This document shows, piece by piece, positions 41,706 to 48,881 of a stretch of DNA of 48,881 bases (the first letter of the stretch is position 1; the number at the start of each line of letters is the position of its first letter). Source of the DNA: Syntrophomonadaceae bacterium. GTDB lineage: Bacteria > Bacillota > Dethiobacteria > SKNC01. Where the stretch lies: the NCBI GenBank assembly GCA_003560915.1, contig PWJM01000009.1, forward strand, positions 1-48,881, in the 5' to 3' direction. A program made the position numbers and the translations under genes. The notes under the pieces were generated by a model that worked only from the letters and a program-made list of their open reading frames with translations, was not told where the DNA came from and did not search any database.

Positions 41706-43061
41706 CTATTCTTCACTTTTTATGTTTTTCCCACCGACCCAGCGATCCATCACCAGGCAGGCGGTTAAATCTCCGGTTACGTTAATGGCGGTACGACTCA
41801 TGTCTAATATTCTATCTACTCCGATAATTAATGCAATTCCGCTGGCAGGTATTCCTACACTAACCAAAACTGTGGACAGAATTACAATACCTACCCCCGG
41901 GGTAGCCGGCGAACCTATGGAAGCGCCTACCGTCATTACTACAATCAACAGTAAAGAAGCCACACTTAAATTGATATCAAACACCTGGGCCAAAAAAACA
42001 GCAGCTACTCCCTGATAAAGTGCAGTACCGTTCATATTCACAGTGGCCCCCAGGGGAATTAAAAACTGAGAAATAGAAGGCCTCACATTTAATTTCTCTT
42101 CAGCAACTTTTATGGAAAGAGGCATTACTGCTGCTGAACTGGAGGTAGAAAACGCTAAAAGCTGTACTTCTCTGACTGCCTCTAAAAAGCCCCAGGGAGC
42201 CCTACCCGATACAAAGAATACAATGACCAGGTAGACCACCATAAGAAGAAGCAGTCCCCCCAACACGGTCCCCACATATACCGCCATACCCAACAGAGCT
42301 CCAAGGCCTGTATTCATGGTGGTCTGAGCTAAAAGTCCGAAGACAGCGATGGGGGCTAAAAGCATCGCCCACTGCACCACGGTCATGGAAACCTCCTGGA
42401 TAGAACTTAGAAGATCCAGGAGAGGCCTGGACTGTTTGGCCGACAGAGAAATTAAGGCCAACCCGATGATAAGTGCAAATAAAACCACCTGCAGCATCTG
42501 TTTCTCCACCATGGCACTGAGGGGATTTTGAGGAAGGATGTCCGCGATTATATCCGGAACCTGGGTAAAACCTGGAGTTTCTATCTCTTCCGTTCCCTCA
42601 GGCACTTCAACAGGTTCTGCTATGGTTTCCAGGGCGGTGCTGTCGATATAGTTCCCTGGTTGGATAATAAGTGCAGCGCTGAGTCCAATAACAATAGCCA
42701 ATATCGTTGTCACCACAAAGTAAAAAACCAGTTTTGATCCCATACTTTTTAACTGCTCCATATCCTCTGTGGAAGCCAGGCCTGTTATTACTGAAGCAAA
42801 AACCAGTGGAACCACAATCATCTGAATCATACCCAAAAAGATTTGACCTGGAAGGGCCAGCCAACTGCCAATCACCAAAGCTGTTTCCCTTTCCACCAAC
42901 CCTGTAGAGGGGCCTAAAAGGACCCCTACCCCGATTCCCAAAAACATGGCAATCAGAATTTTTAACCACAGGCGTCCCATGGTCAACTTTTGAAGGTATT
43001 TTGTCAGGTCTTTCAAGGGCTTGGGTTTTAAAATTTCCAGTGGATCTAATATTGTGAACAC
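41706..43061 (-). CDS. Dicarboxylate/amino acid:cation symporter (DAACS family)
   Basis: 451 residues, about eight membrane segments plus re-entrant loops. Family motifs: AFSTSSSAAVMPLSI (hairpin 1), GATVNMNGTALYQGV, GASIGSPATPGVGIVI (hairpin 2), and DMSRTAINVTGDL for substrate binding. The usual NMDGT is NMNGT here, removing an acidic residue near a cation site, so ion coupling may differ. Arg in MSRTAINV fits acidic substrates (glutamate, aspartate or dicarboxylates). The start is uncertain: the GTG at 43061 overlaps a GGGGG ribosome site. Confidence 0.9.
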   Translation of the reverse strand: MFTILDPLEILKPKPLKDLTKYLQKLTMGRLWLKILIAMFLGIGVGVLLGPSTGLVERETALVIGSWLALPGQIFLGMIQMIVVPLVFASVITGLASTEDMEQLKSMGSKLVFYFVVTTILAIVIGLSAALIIQPGNYIDSTALETIAEPVEVPEGTEEIETPGFTQVPDIIADILPQNPLSAMVEKQMLQVVLFALIIGLALISLSAKQSRPLLDLLSSIQEVSMTVVQWAMLLAPIAVFGLLAQTTMNTGLGALLGMAVYVGTVLGGLLLLMVVYLVIVFFVSGRAPWGFLEAVREVQLLAFSTSSSAAVMPLSIKVAEEKLNVRPSISQFLIPLGATVNMNGTALYQGVAAVFLAQVFDINLSVASLLLIVVMTVGASIGSPATPGVGIVILSTVLVSVGIPASGIALIIGVDRILDMSRTAINVTGDLTACLVMDRWVGGKNIKSEE

Positions 43062-43116
43062 CCCCTTTCATTACTTTATATATTTAAAATTATCAATAAT
43101 TGTCTTTTCCCATGGG

Positions 43117-44328
43117 TTATAAAATGTCCTGCCCTTCTTCCTTTACATCATCAGCAGATAAACCTTTTTGTGTTCTCAACTTCTCAATCCTCTCTAGAGG
43201 CCTTTCCAACTGCCGACGGCGGGTGGTAGCTAAAATCTCGTAATCCTTTTGCAGTTCATTAATTTTTCGACCTAAGGATTCCATTTTTTTGTGAAATTCA
43301 GCCCACTGTTTTTTGAAGACACCAAACTGGGATAATATTTCGTTGGAGGTCTCCTCCAGGGCAAAATTATCCACAGCCTGACGGATTACTGCCAGGACAG
43401 CAAACAGGGTTACCGGAGAACAAATGATGACCCGATGATTCAGCGCAAAATCCAGGATAGACCCATCCTGTTCATGGATAAAACTGTATATCTGGTCATT
43501 GGGGATAAATAAAACCACGTAGTCAACCGTATTTTGTTCAGGATTTATGTACTCCCTGTTAGTTATTTCCTTAATTCTGTTTTTTACATCTTTTAGAAAA
43601 TCATTTCTATGTTTGTTTTTTTCCTGTTCGGATTGGGTTTCCAGAAAACGCACATAGTTATCCAATGGAAATTTTACGTCCATGTTGAGTTTAAGGTTTC
43701 GGGGAAGGAGAAAGGTAAAGTCCGGCCTGGTCCCTGAGCTCTCAATGTTCTTTTGTTTTACATAGTTGACATTTTCCATAAAACCGGCTGCCTTCAAAAT
43801 ATCCTCCGCCATTCTTTCTCCCCACTGCCCCCGGACCCGGGAGCTGGAGAGCACTTCCTTGATCATCCCTGTAGTTTGCAGCAGCGCAGCTGTCTGTTCC
43901 CCTGCGTTTTTAAGATGGCTGGAAAGTTCCCCAAACTTTTTTTCCCGATCCTGTTCCAGGCTTCTGACCAGCCGTACTACATTTTCAATTTCCGAATTCA
44001 TACGCTGCAGCTGCTGGTCGATAAGATTTTTTCGCACATCAATTTCCCTTACACTTACTTCTCTCTCCGACTCCAACCGGGTTTTCGCCAACTTCAAGAA
44101 CTCTTCTGTGGATCTGGAAAGAGCATCAAACGCCAGGCTGCCAAAGCTGTTTTTAACACTTTCTACAACGGCTGCCATGTTTTCCTGCTGTTTTATTTCA
44201 CTTCTTTTATAAAGTTCCTCAGCAATTTCCCGAGAAGCCTTAAACTGATTCAGCCTTAATAAATAAGCTGCAGCAAATCCTATTGTAAAACCCGCCGCCA
44301 GGGCGGCGGAAATTAATGGCCAGTCCAA
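43117..44328 (-). CDS. rmuC: RmuC-family DNA recombination protein
   Basis: 403 residues: an N-terminal membrane segment (SAALAAGFTIGFAAAYLL), a long coiled coil (about 30-150), and the RmuC nuclease-like core (VRGQWGERMAEDILKAAGF, RPDFTFLLPRNLKLNMDVKF, DYVVLFIPNDQIYSF). RmuC limits DNA inversions at short repeats in E. coli; its activity is not settled. TTG start at 44328 with GAGGAGTGG upstream. It follows the GDSL gene by 14 bases. Confidence 0.92.
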   Translation of the reverse strand: MDWPLISAALAAGFTIGFAAAYLLRLNQFKASREIAEELYKRSEIKQQENMAAVVESVKNSFGSLAFDALSRSTEEFLKLAKTRLESEREVSVREIDVRKNLIDQQLQRMNSEIENVVRLVRSLEQDREKKFGELSSHLKNAGEQTAALLQTTGMIKEVLSSSRVRGQWGERMAEDILKAAGFMENVNYVKQKNIESSGTRPDFTFLLPRNLKLNMDVKFPLDNYVRFLETQSEQEKNKHRNDFLKDVKNRIKEITNREYINPEQNTVDYVVLFIPNDQIYSFIHEQDGSILDFALNHRVIICSPVTLFAVLAVIRQAVDNFALEETSNEILSQFGVFKKQWAEFHKKMESLGRKINELQKDYEILATTRRRQLERPLERIEKLRTQKGLSADDVKEEGQDIL

Positions 44329-44342
44329 TTGTTTCCACTCCT

Positions 44343-44894
44343 CTACATGAAATGCTCTTTTTTTACCGCCTGGGTCATGGCTTCATATCCATAAATACTG
44401 GGATGGACGCCATCCACATGGTAATCATCCTGAATTCCACCTGTTTCAGGATCCAGAATTGATCTGTAAAAATCAATAGTTTTTATCTGCCTTTCTCCAG
44501 CAAATAGATTCATCTGTTCCCTGTACAGGGTTAGTATATTTTCAAAAAGTTTCTCATTTACAGGAGTTGGAAGGCCGATTATGGGAATAATCCCGGACTC
44601 CTCCGCATGGGTGCACATTTTTCTTATGTTTTCTCCGACAGTCCCGGGAGAAATTTTACAAAAGGCATCGTTCACCCCGCCCATTATGATCACGTGGGTA
44701 GGATTGTAATAAACAACGCAATTAAAAAAACGGTACAGCATAAAAGAGGTGGTATCTCCACAGGAACCCTGATTGATAATTTTAATATTTAATAAATCAC
44801 CGGCAATGTCAACCCAGGAATGTTCAGGTGTATAAGGAAAACCATAAGTGATGGAATCTCCCAGGGCAACCACTTTAATTTTTTGTTCAGACAT
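44343..44894 (-). CDS. GDSL/SGNH-family esterase
   Basis: 183 residues. SGNH blocks: block I Ser in VVALGDSITYGF, block II Gly in NQGSCGDTT, block III Asn in IMGGVNDAF, block V Asp/His in VDGVHPSIYGYEAM. No signal peptide, so probably cytosolic; it may deacylate lipid or carbohydrate esters. ATG 44894 has GGAGGATATA upstream. It is first in a likely GDSL-rmuC transcript. Confidence 0.9.
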   Translation of the reverse strand: MSEQKIKVVALGDSITYGFPYTPEHSWVDIAGDLLNIKIINQGSCGDTTSFMLYRFFNCVVYYNPTHVIIMGGVNDAFCKISPGTVGENIRKMCTHAEESGIIPIIGLPTPVNEKLFENILTLYREQMNLFAGERQIKTIDFYRSILDPETGGIQDDYHVDGVHPSIYGYEAMTQAVKKEHFM

Positions 44895-45081
44895 ACATTA
44901 TATCCTCCAAAAAAATTTTATTCTGTTTCTTACCTTATATTGTAACATAAGTTTTATGGAATTAGAACATGTGTTTTGATTCTCTGCCCTTTCCTGGTTT
45001 TCAGGGTATTGATTATTTTTCAAGGTTTGTTCCCAAAGATGCTCATAATAAAAGAAAAACCAGAAATAATAAAAACATAAA

Positions 45082-45115
45082 ATATAGGATACAACATTTA
45101 TACTGTATCCTATAT
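45082..45115 (+). promoter_or_regulatory. Inverted repeat directly before the coat-like gene ribosome site
   Basis: Perfect 12-bp arms ATATAGGATACA/TGTATCCTATAT with a 10-base loop, ending one base before AAGGAGG (45116-45122). It could be an operator dyad or an mRNA 5' hairpin controlling access to the ribosome site. The remaining bases from 44895 hold no recognisable gene. Confidence 0.6.
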
Positions 45116-45128
45116 AAGGAGGCTTTTA

Positions 45129-45332
45129 ATGACTTTTTCTCAAAGAGAAGTTAACCTGTTAAAAAAATCCCTGGCTTATATCCAGGTTGATTTAAAAAAA
45201 TTTACAAAATATCAGGAGGAAAGCATAGACCCCAATATAAAGAAAGCCTACCATCAGGTAATTACTGCCAAAAAGGACCATCTGAATCTTATGACAACCA
45301 TCTTAAACAGAATTTCCAAGGGGGAGAATTAA
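45129..45332 (+). CDS. Small helical protein, coat-F/ferritin-like half (67 residues)
   Basis: 67 residues predicted as a two-helix hairpin (EVNLLKKSLAYIQVDLKKFT and KKAYHQVITAKKDHLNLMTT), with His in the second helix. Composition and heptad spacing resemble spore coat CotF or ferritin-like four-helix proteins cut in half. ATG 45129 has AAGGAGG upstream. Its stop codon is immediately followed by the ATG of the next gene, so the two are translated together and may form a hetero-oligomeric bundle. Family assignment is tentative. Confidence 0.7.
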   Translation: MTFSQREVNLLKKSLAYIQVDLKKFTKYQEESIDPNIKKAYHQVITAKKDHLNLMTTILNRISKGEN

Positions 45333-45521
45333 ATGGACGATACTGACCGACTGATGGATTCTATAAAAGATGTTAAATTTACCGCTTCCTTGTACAGCAG
45401 CAATGCTGCAGATTGTACAACTCCAGAAATAAGAAATGTTTTTCTTAAGTATTGGAAGGACAGCCAGGACCATGTCCTGCTGTTTAAGTCTCTTTTACCG
45501 GAGGAATATAAAAATTATTAA
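45333..45521 (+). CDS. CotF-like small spore coat protein (62 residues)
   Basis: 62 residues resembling the Coat_F domain: a first helix (DRLMDSIKDVKFTASLYSSN), a TPEIRNVF turn, and a second helix (FLKYWKDSQDHVLLFKSLL) ending in EEYKNY. The T-P-E-[IL]-R element is typical of CotF. It starts at the base after the preceding stop codon, with GGGGGAG inside the upstream gene as ribosome site. It ends 8 bases from convergent vanW. A sporulation role is inferred. Confidence 0.7.
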   Translation: MDDTDRLMDSIKDVKFTASLYSSNAADCTTPEIRNVFLKYWKDSQDHVLLFKSLLPEEYKNY

Positions 45522-45529
45522 AAACTATA

Positions 45530-46972
45530 TTAACCAACGTCTTCCAGTTCCGCCTCTTCAATATTTTCTTCTTCTTCTACAGTGCTTTCTATTTCTTCAC
45601 TATTTTCATTTTCTGGGGCAATTACCTTTACGTCCTCCTCCTTCCTGGGCCCTACATGATAGATTGCAGGGGCAGGTTTATAGTAATCTCTTGACAGTCT
45701 TTCCCGTTGAATTTCCTCTTCCCCCTTATATATAATTCTCCAAACGGTTACCCGGTAACCAGGAGAACCGGACTGCACTAACTCTTTTTCTCCTGGCTTC
45801 ATATCTTTTTTAACTTCGGTTTTAATTTCCGGCTCAATTTTTACAACATCAGAAGTAACAATCTCAACCCTTTCTTCTGGGACAGGATTTCCAAAAAATC
45901 TCATGACCAGTTTATTCCCCTCCACCCTGGAGGAGATAAAAACGTGATCGGAACGGGTGTTTTTAAACTTTAAGTCAAGGTAGCCGTAGGAAATAGTTGC
46001 ATCCCTTCCCACGGGCAGGTAACCTACCGCCCTCCCATGATTGGCGCGCTCAACAATTTCCATACTGCTCAGAAGGGCGGCATTATATAGTGTTGATGAT
46101 ACTTGACAAATTCCTCCCCCTATCCCTGGAACGAACTGACCGCCCACAATAATTGGCGCTTCTTTAAAACCTCTCTCCACTGTGGCCCTGCCCACAACCT
46201 GGTTAAATGAAAACACTTCTCCCGGAGCCAGCATAGTTAAATTAATCAATCCACTGGCCAGTTTTATATTTTGGTTGCGGTTTTTATCATTCTCGTTAAA
46301 CACAGTATGAAATTTTGTCAGCATATCACTTATTCCGGTGGCCTGCAGACATTCTGTTGTGGTTTCCGGTTCAATTTCTATTACAATAACGGGAAATTCA
46401 ATAAGTGAATTAAATTGGTCCAATGATATCAAGGTTTCGTAGAAAGAACTTTTACTTTTCCCCTGATCCAGCTCTATCCCATTTTTCCCCGGAATAATTG
46501 AGATTTCATCACCCTGCACATCAAAATCTGCATCCACCGGCTCTACTTTTATTTCTGCAGCTAATTGATTTAGTAATATATCAATTTTTTTCTCATCGAT
46601 TATGAAACAGAGAGGAATATCTTTCCCCTCCCGCAAAACCTTCAGTCGTTCCTGTATATTCTCCTGGAAACTTCCCTTTCTTCCTATTAGTAATGCTTTC
46701 TCGGACAAACTATCAAAATCAAGTCTTATTCCCAACTCTTCCAGGTTGTACTTTTCTTCTCCATCCAGGAATTTAAACAGGACCTCCTGCTGTTCAAAAC
46801 CAAGAGCTTCTAATTCTTCTTTGATTTCCTGATCATTTAAAAAACTCACGTTCCTTTCACCTATAGTTACTCCCGGATAAGTTTTATCTATAAAATAAAG
46901 AGTATCCGCTGCCCCTGCTAAAATCAAGATAAGCACTAAAATTCCTGCAATGAGCAAATATTTATTATTCAT
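45530..46972 (-). CDS. vanW: VanW-family cell-surface protein with G5 domain
   Basis: 480 residues: an N-terminal signal anchor (YLLIAGILVLILILAGAA), two tandem YoaR-type putative peptidoglycan-binding regions (about 35-200), the VanW domain (LMLAPGEVFSFNQVVG-like core, then GGGICQVSSTLYNAALLS), a G5 domain (EKELVQSGSPGYRVTVWRII), and a very acidic tail. Such proteins are common in spore formers, as YoaR relatives; despite the name there is no evidence for vancomycin resistance. ATG 46972 has AAAAGGAG upstream. Confidence 0.9.
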   Translation of the reverse strand: MNNKYLLIAGILVLILILAGAADTLYFIDKTYPGVTIGERNVSFLNDQEIKEELEALGFEQQEVLFKFLDGEEKYNLEELGIRLDFDSLSEKALLIGRKGSFQENIQERLKVLREGKDIPLCFIIDEKKIDILLNQLAAEIKVEPVDADFDVQGDEISIIPGKNGIELDQGKSKSSFYETLISLDQFNSLIEFPVIVIEIEPETTTECLQATGISDMLTKFHTVFNENDKNRNQNIKLASGLINLTMLAPGEVFSFNQVVGRATVERGFKEAPIIVGGQFVPGIGGGICQVSSTLYNAALLSSMEIVERANHGRAVGYLPVGRDATISYGYLDLKFKNTRSDHVFISSRVEGNKLVMRFFGNPVPEERVEIVTSDVVKIEPEIKTEVKKDMKPGEKELVQSGSPGYRVTVWRIIYKGEEEIQRERLSRDYYKPAPAIYHVGPRKEEDVKVIAPENENSEEIESTVEEEENIEEAELEDVG

Positions 46973-47101
46973 TAGGGACTCCTTTTGTTCTTAATAGTTA
47001 CTCATATTATATTTATGGATTTTTCAGTCTTTTATAATATAATTTTAAAAATTTCTTATTTATTTTCGTATAATTTCTTCGTTTTCGGCAAAAATAGAAA
47101 T

Positions 47102-47170
47102 GAGCTTCACAACAAAGAAAGTTCCTTGTAAGCTGCTCTTACAAGAACCAAACAAATTGTTGTGGAGCTC
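47102..47170. repeat. Nested inverted repeat between oadB and vanW
   Basis: Outer 14-bp arms GAGCTTCACAACAA (47102-47115) and TTGTTGTGGAGCTC (47157-47170), differing only by a G-U pair, enclose an inner hairpin CTTGTAAG/CTTACAAG (47125-47132 with 47138-47145). A T-run follows on the plus side, and a shorter one on the minus side. It may terminate the decarboxylase transcript, or be a small mobile palindromic unit. Confidence 0.7.
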
Positions 47171-47247
47171 TTTATTATATTTTTTTAATTTCAATAAACT
47201 GCCCTGTTCTTCTGACAGTCCTGCTCCCATGCCCGGACGTACAAAAA

Positions 47248-47285
47248 AGAAGACAGGAGAACCGTCCCCCTGTCTTCTGTCTTCT
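47248..47285 (-). repeat. GGGGACGGTTCT hairpin element, copy E
   Basis: Arms AGAAGACAGG (47248-47257) and CCTGTCTTCT (47269-47278) around AGAACCGTCCC, facing minus. The right arm is followed by a second TGTCTTCT (47278-47285), a tandem duplication that allows an alternative pairing. It lies 27 bases beyond the oadB stop. Confidence 0.9.
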
Positions 47286-47312
47286 AGCGTTTCAGAAAAA
47301 CTTACTATATTT

Positions 47313-48443
47313 TTACAGAATAGAAAGAAGTATGCCTGCTGCTACCGCAGAACCGATTACCCCGGCCACATTGGGGCCCATGGCGTGCATCAACAGGTGA
47401 TTGTTAGGATTATATTCTCTTCCTACCGCCTGTGAAACTCTGGCTGCCATGGGAACTGCAGATACCCCGGCTGAGCCAATCAGCGGATTAACATTCCCGC
47501 CGCTGAGCTTACACATAATTTTACCCAAAATAACCCCTGCTGCTGTCCCGATGGCAAAAGCTGCCAAGCCTAAACCAATAATCATCAGGGTCTCAACCCT
47601 TAAAAAAGCATCCGCACTGGCTTTCGCCCCCACGGTAACCCCTAAAAATATAACAATTATATTATTCAACTCATTTTGCGCGGTCTTGCTTAGACGATCA
47701 GTTACACCGGATTCTTTCAAAAGGTTCCCAAACATTAACATCCCCACCAGGGGTATAGAAGCAGGAATCACCAGCCCGGTTAACAACGAAACGATTATGG
47801 GAAAAAGAATCTTTTCTCTGCGGGAGACAGGCCGCAGCTGTTCCATAACAATTTTTCTTTCTTCAGGCGTGGTTAGGGCTTTCATGATGGGGGGTTGTAT
47901 GATAGGGACCAGGGCCATATACGAATAGGCTGCTATAGCCACAGACCCCAGAAGTTCCGGAGCCAGGTTTGCTGTTAAATAGATTGCCGTTGGACCGTCG
48001 GCCCCACCAATAATACCAATAGCACCGGCTTCCCTGGCTGTAAATCCCAAAAGGGTAGCTCCTATCACAGTGGTAAAAATGCCAAATTGGGCGGCTGCCC
48101 CCAGTAAAAAAGTTTTAGGATTGGCAATCAATGGGCCAAAATCTGTCATTGCCCCAACGCCCAGGAAGATCAGTGGAGGGAAAATACCTAAATCTACCCC
48201 TTGGAAAAGATACCAGAAAAGGCCTCCCAACTGACCGTCAACCGGAGGGGCCATTAACCCTCCCAGGGGCAAGTTTACCAAAAACATGCCAAAGCTTATA
48301 GGCACCAGCAGCAGCGGTTCGTATTTCTTTTCTATGGCCAGGTACATTAAGATGCCAGCAATGAAGACCATAATAAAATGCATCAAAGTCATGTTCATAA
48401 TACCGGTACTTTCAATGAACATAACAAGCTTGTCGATAACCAT
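47313..48443 (-). CDS. oadB: Sodium-pump decarboxylase beta subunit (OadB/MmdB/GcdB)
   Basis: 376 residues, about nine membrane segments. Decarboxylates carboxybiotin and exports Na+. The conserved region [20 protein letters not shown] holds the essential Asp, and a second conserved region is [15 protein letters not shown]. It could belong to oxaloacetate, methylmalonyl-CoA or glutaconyl-CoA decarboxylase; the substrate is set by an alpha subunit not in the window. ATG 48443 has GGGGG upstream. It follows the biotin carrier gene by 17 bases. Confidence 0.94.
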   Translation of the reverse strand: MVIDKLVMFIESTGIMNMTLMHFIMVFIAGILMYLAIEKKYEPLLLVPISFGMFLVNLPLGGLMAPPVDGQLGGLFWYLFQGVDLGIFPPLIFLGVGAMTDFGPLIANPKTFLLGAAAQFGIFTTVIGATLLGFTAREAGAIGIIGGADGPTAIYLTANLAPELLGSVAIAAYSYMALVPIIQPPIMKALTTPEERKIVMEQLRPVSRREKILFPIIVSLLTGLVIPASIPLVGMLMFGNLLKESGVTDRLSKTAQNELNNIIVIFLGVTVGAKASADAFLRVETLMIIGLGLAAFAIGTAAGVILGKIMCKLSGGNVNPLIGSAGVSAVPMAARVSQAVGREYNPNNHLLMHAMGPNVAGVIGSAVAAGILLSIL

Positions 48444-48460
48444 GTTTTTTCCCCCTATTC

Positions 48461-48835
48461 TTAGCCGATGGTTAGGATTGTATCATTTGCGTCCACACTG
48501 GCTCCCTTATTGAAAGAGATAGATAGGACTTTTCCAGAAACCGGTGCGCTCAATTCGTTTTCCATCTTCATGGCCTCCAGAACAGCCACAATGTCTCCCT
48601 CTTCTACCTGGTCCCCTACATTTACCTTAATATCTAAAATTGCCCCAGGCATAGGAGCGGTTACCGGAGTGCCAGCAGTGGAAACCTCAGGAGTTGTTAC
48701 AGTTTCAACAACTTTTGCAGGCTGAGACTGAGATTGGGTTCCCACAGAAGGGGAAACAGGTTGGCCGCTGCCTCCAATCTCCTCAACTTCTACTTCATAT
48801 GTTTGTCCGTTTACCGTAATCTTGAACTTTTTCAT
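48461..48835 (-). CDS. Biotin carboxyl carrier subunit of the sodium-pump decarboxylase
   Basis: 124 residues: a small N-terminal domain ([20 protein letters not shown]), a Pro/Ser/Thr/Gln linker, and a biotinyl domain with the biotin Lys in [14 protein letters not shown]. The separate carrier polypeptide is typical of methylmalonyl-CoA and glutaconyl-CoA decarboxylases (MmdC/GcdC), whereas oxaloacetate decarboxylase usually has the carrier fused to alpha. I therefore lean to an acyl-CoA decarboxylase. ATG 48835 has GGGAGGG upstream. Confidence 0.92.
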   Translation of the reverse strand: MKKFKITVNGQTYEVEVEEIGGSGQPVSPSVGTQSQSQPAKVVETVTTPEVSTAGTPVTAPMPGAILDIKVNVGDQVEEGDIVAVLEAMKMENELSAPVSGKVLSISFNKGASVDANDTILTIG

Positions 48836-48837
48836 GG

Positions 48838-48881
48838 TTAATTTTCCCTCCCGTAAGTGATAATTACATCGTCAGTCCCTG
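48838..48881 (-). CDS. C-terminal end of an upstream gene (partial)
   Basis: An open frame enters from the right edge and ends 2 bases before the biotin carrier ATG, reading ...GTDDVIITYGREN. A second frame ends earlier (...QGLTM at 48864). Either may be the tail of the delta/gamma or alpha decarboxylase subunit expected here; too short to decide. Confidence 0.35.
   Translation of the reverse strand, partial: GTDDVIITYGREN

Noticed and set aside
45530-46972. VanW protein as a vancomycin resistance gene
   Set aside because: VanW/YoaR proteins are common surface proteins in spore formers; no vanA/B, vanH, vanX or regulators are nearby.

Overview
The window looks like a chromosomal segment from an anaerobic, endospore-forming Firmicute of the Clostridia grade. 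The supporting signs are A+T-rich intergenic DNA, strong GGAGG ribosome sites with frequent TTG/GTG starts, a miaB-mutS-mutL-miaA-hfq-spoVK-like-hflX-ynbB-glnA gene order resembling Bacillus, a spore coat (CotF-like) pair, a DUF1540 protein, ANTAR-type nitrogen control, and a biotin-dependent sodium-pump decarboxylase. I could not assign a genus. Most genes lie on the minus strand. The plus-strand exceptions are the class III aminotransferase, carA, lexA, a LysM protein and the coat-like pair. I found no rRNA, tRNA, CRISPR array, prophage or intact insertion sequence.

Layout: 0-5 kb holds a glucan phosphorylase, an alpha/beta hydrolase, aconitase and a previously uncalled DUF1540 mini-protein. 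5-12 kb is a nitrogen island: class III aminotransferase, GlnK, AmtB, GlnA, an ANTAR response regulator and carA. 12-17 kb has a tRNA nucleotidyltransferase, the divergent SOS pair yneA/lexA, and a second glnA. 17-30 kb is the long minus-strand block ynbB, hflX, a four-gene overlapping module (AAA+ ATPase, small GTPase, UbiA-like membrane protein, 64-residue membrane protein), hfq, miaA, mutL, mutS, a zinc-ribbon membrane protein and miaB. 30-36 kb is a split, archaeal-type glutamate synthase operon carrying its own ferredoxin and flavoprotein. 36-40 kb is a sulfur/selenium-handling cassette (cysteine desulfurase, YedE, TusA-like, DUF3343) with a PerR-like regulator. 40-49 kb has a multi-LysM secreted protein, a dicarboxylate/amino-acid symporter, RmuC, a GDSL esterase, coat-like mini-proteins, a VanW/G5 protein, and the beta and biotin-carrier subunits of a sodium-pump decarboxylase.

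How parts work together: GlnK/AmtB, two type-I glutamine synthetases, glutamate synthase and carA form an ammonium-to-glutamine-to-glutamate/carbamoyl-phosphate route. The regulatory RNA is the most interesting part. The leader between the ANTAR gene and glnA contains two small hairpins, the second of which overlaps an intrinsic terminator. The amtB leader contains two hexaloop hairpins with the A1/G4 signature, next to a possible anti-Shine-Dalgarno sequence. carA has a PyrR-type attenuator but no adjacent carB.

A second genome-scale signal is a family of five dispersed hairpin elements. They share a GGGGACGGTTCT core and a GACA/TGTC inner stem, while their outer stems differ in sequence yet remain self-complementary. 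All five lie 7-60 bases beyond the stop codon of a minus-strand gene.
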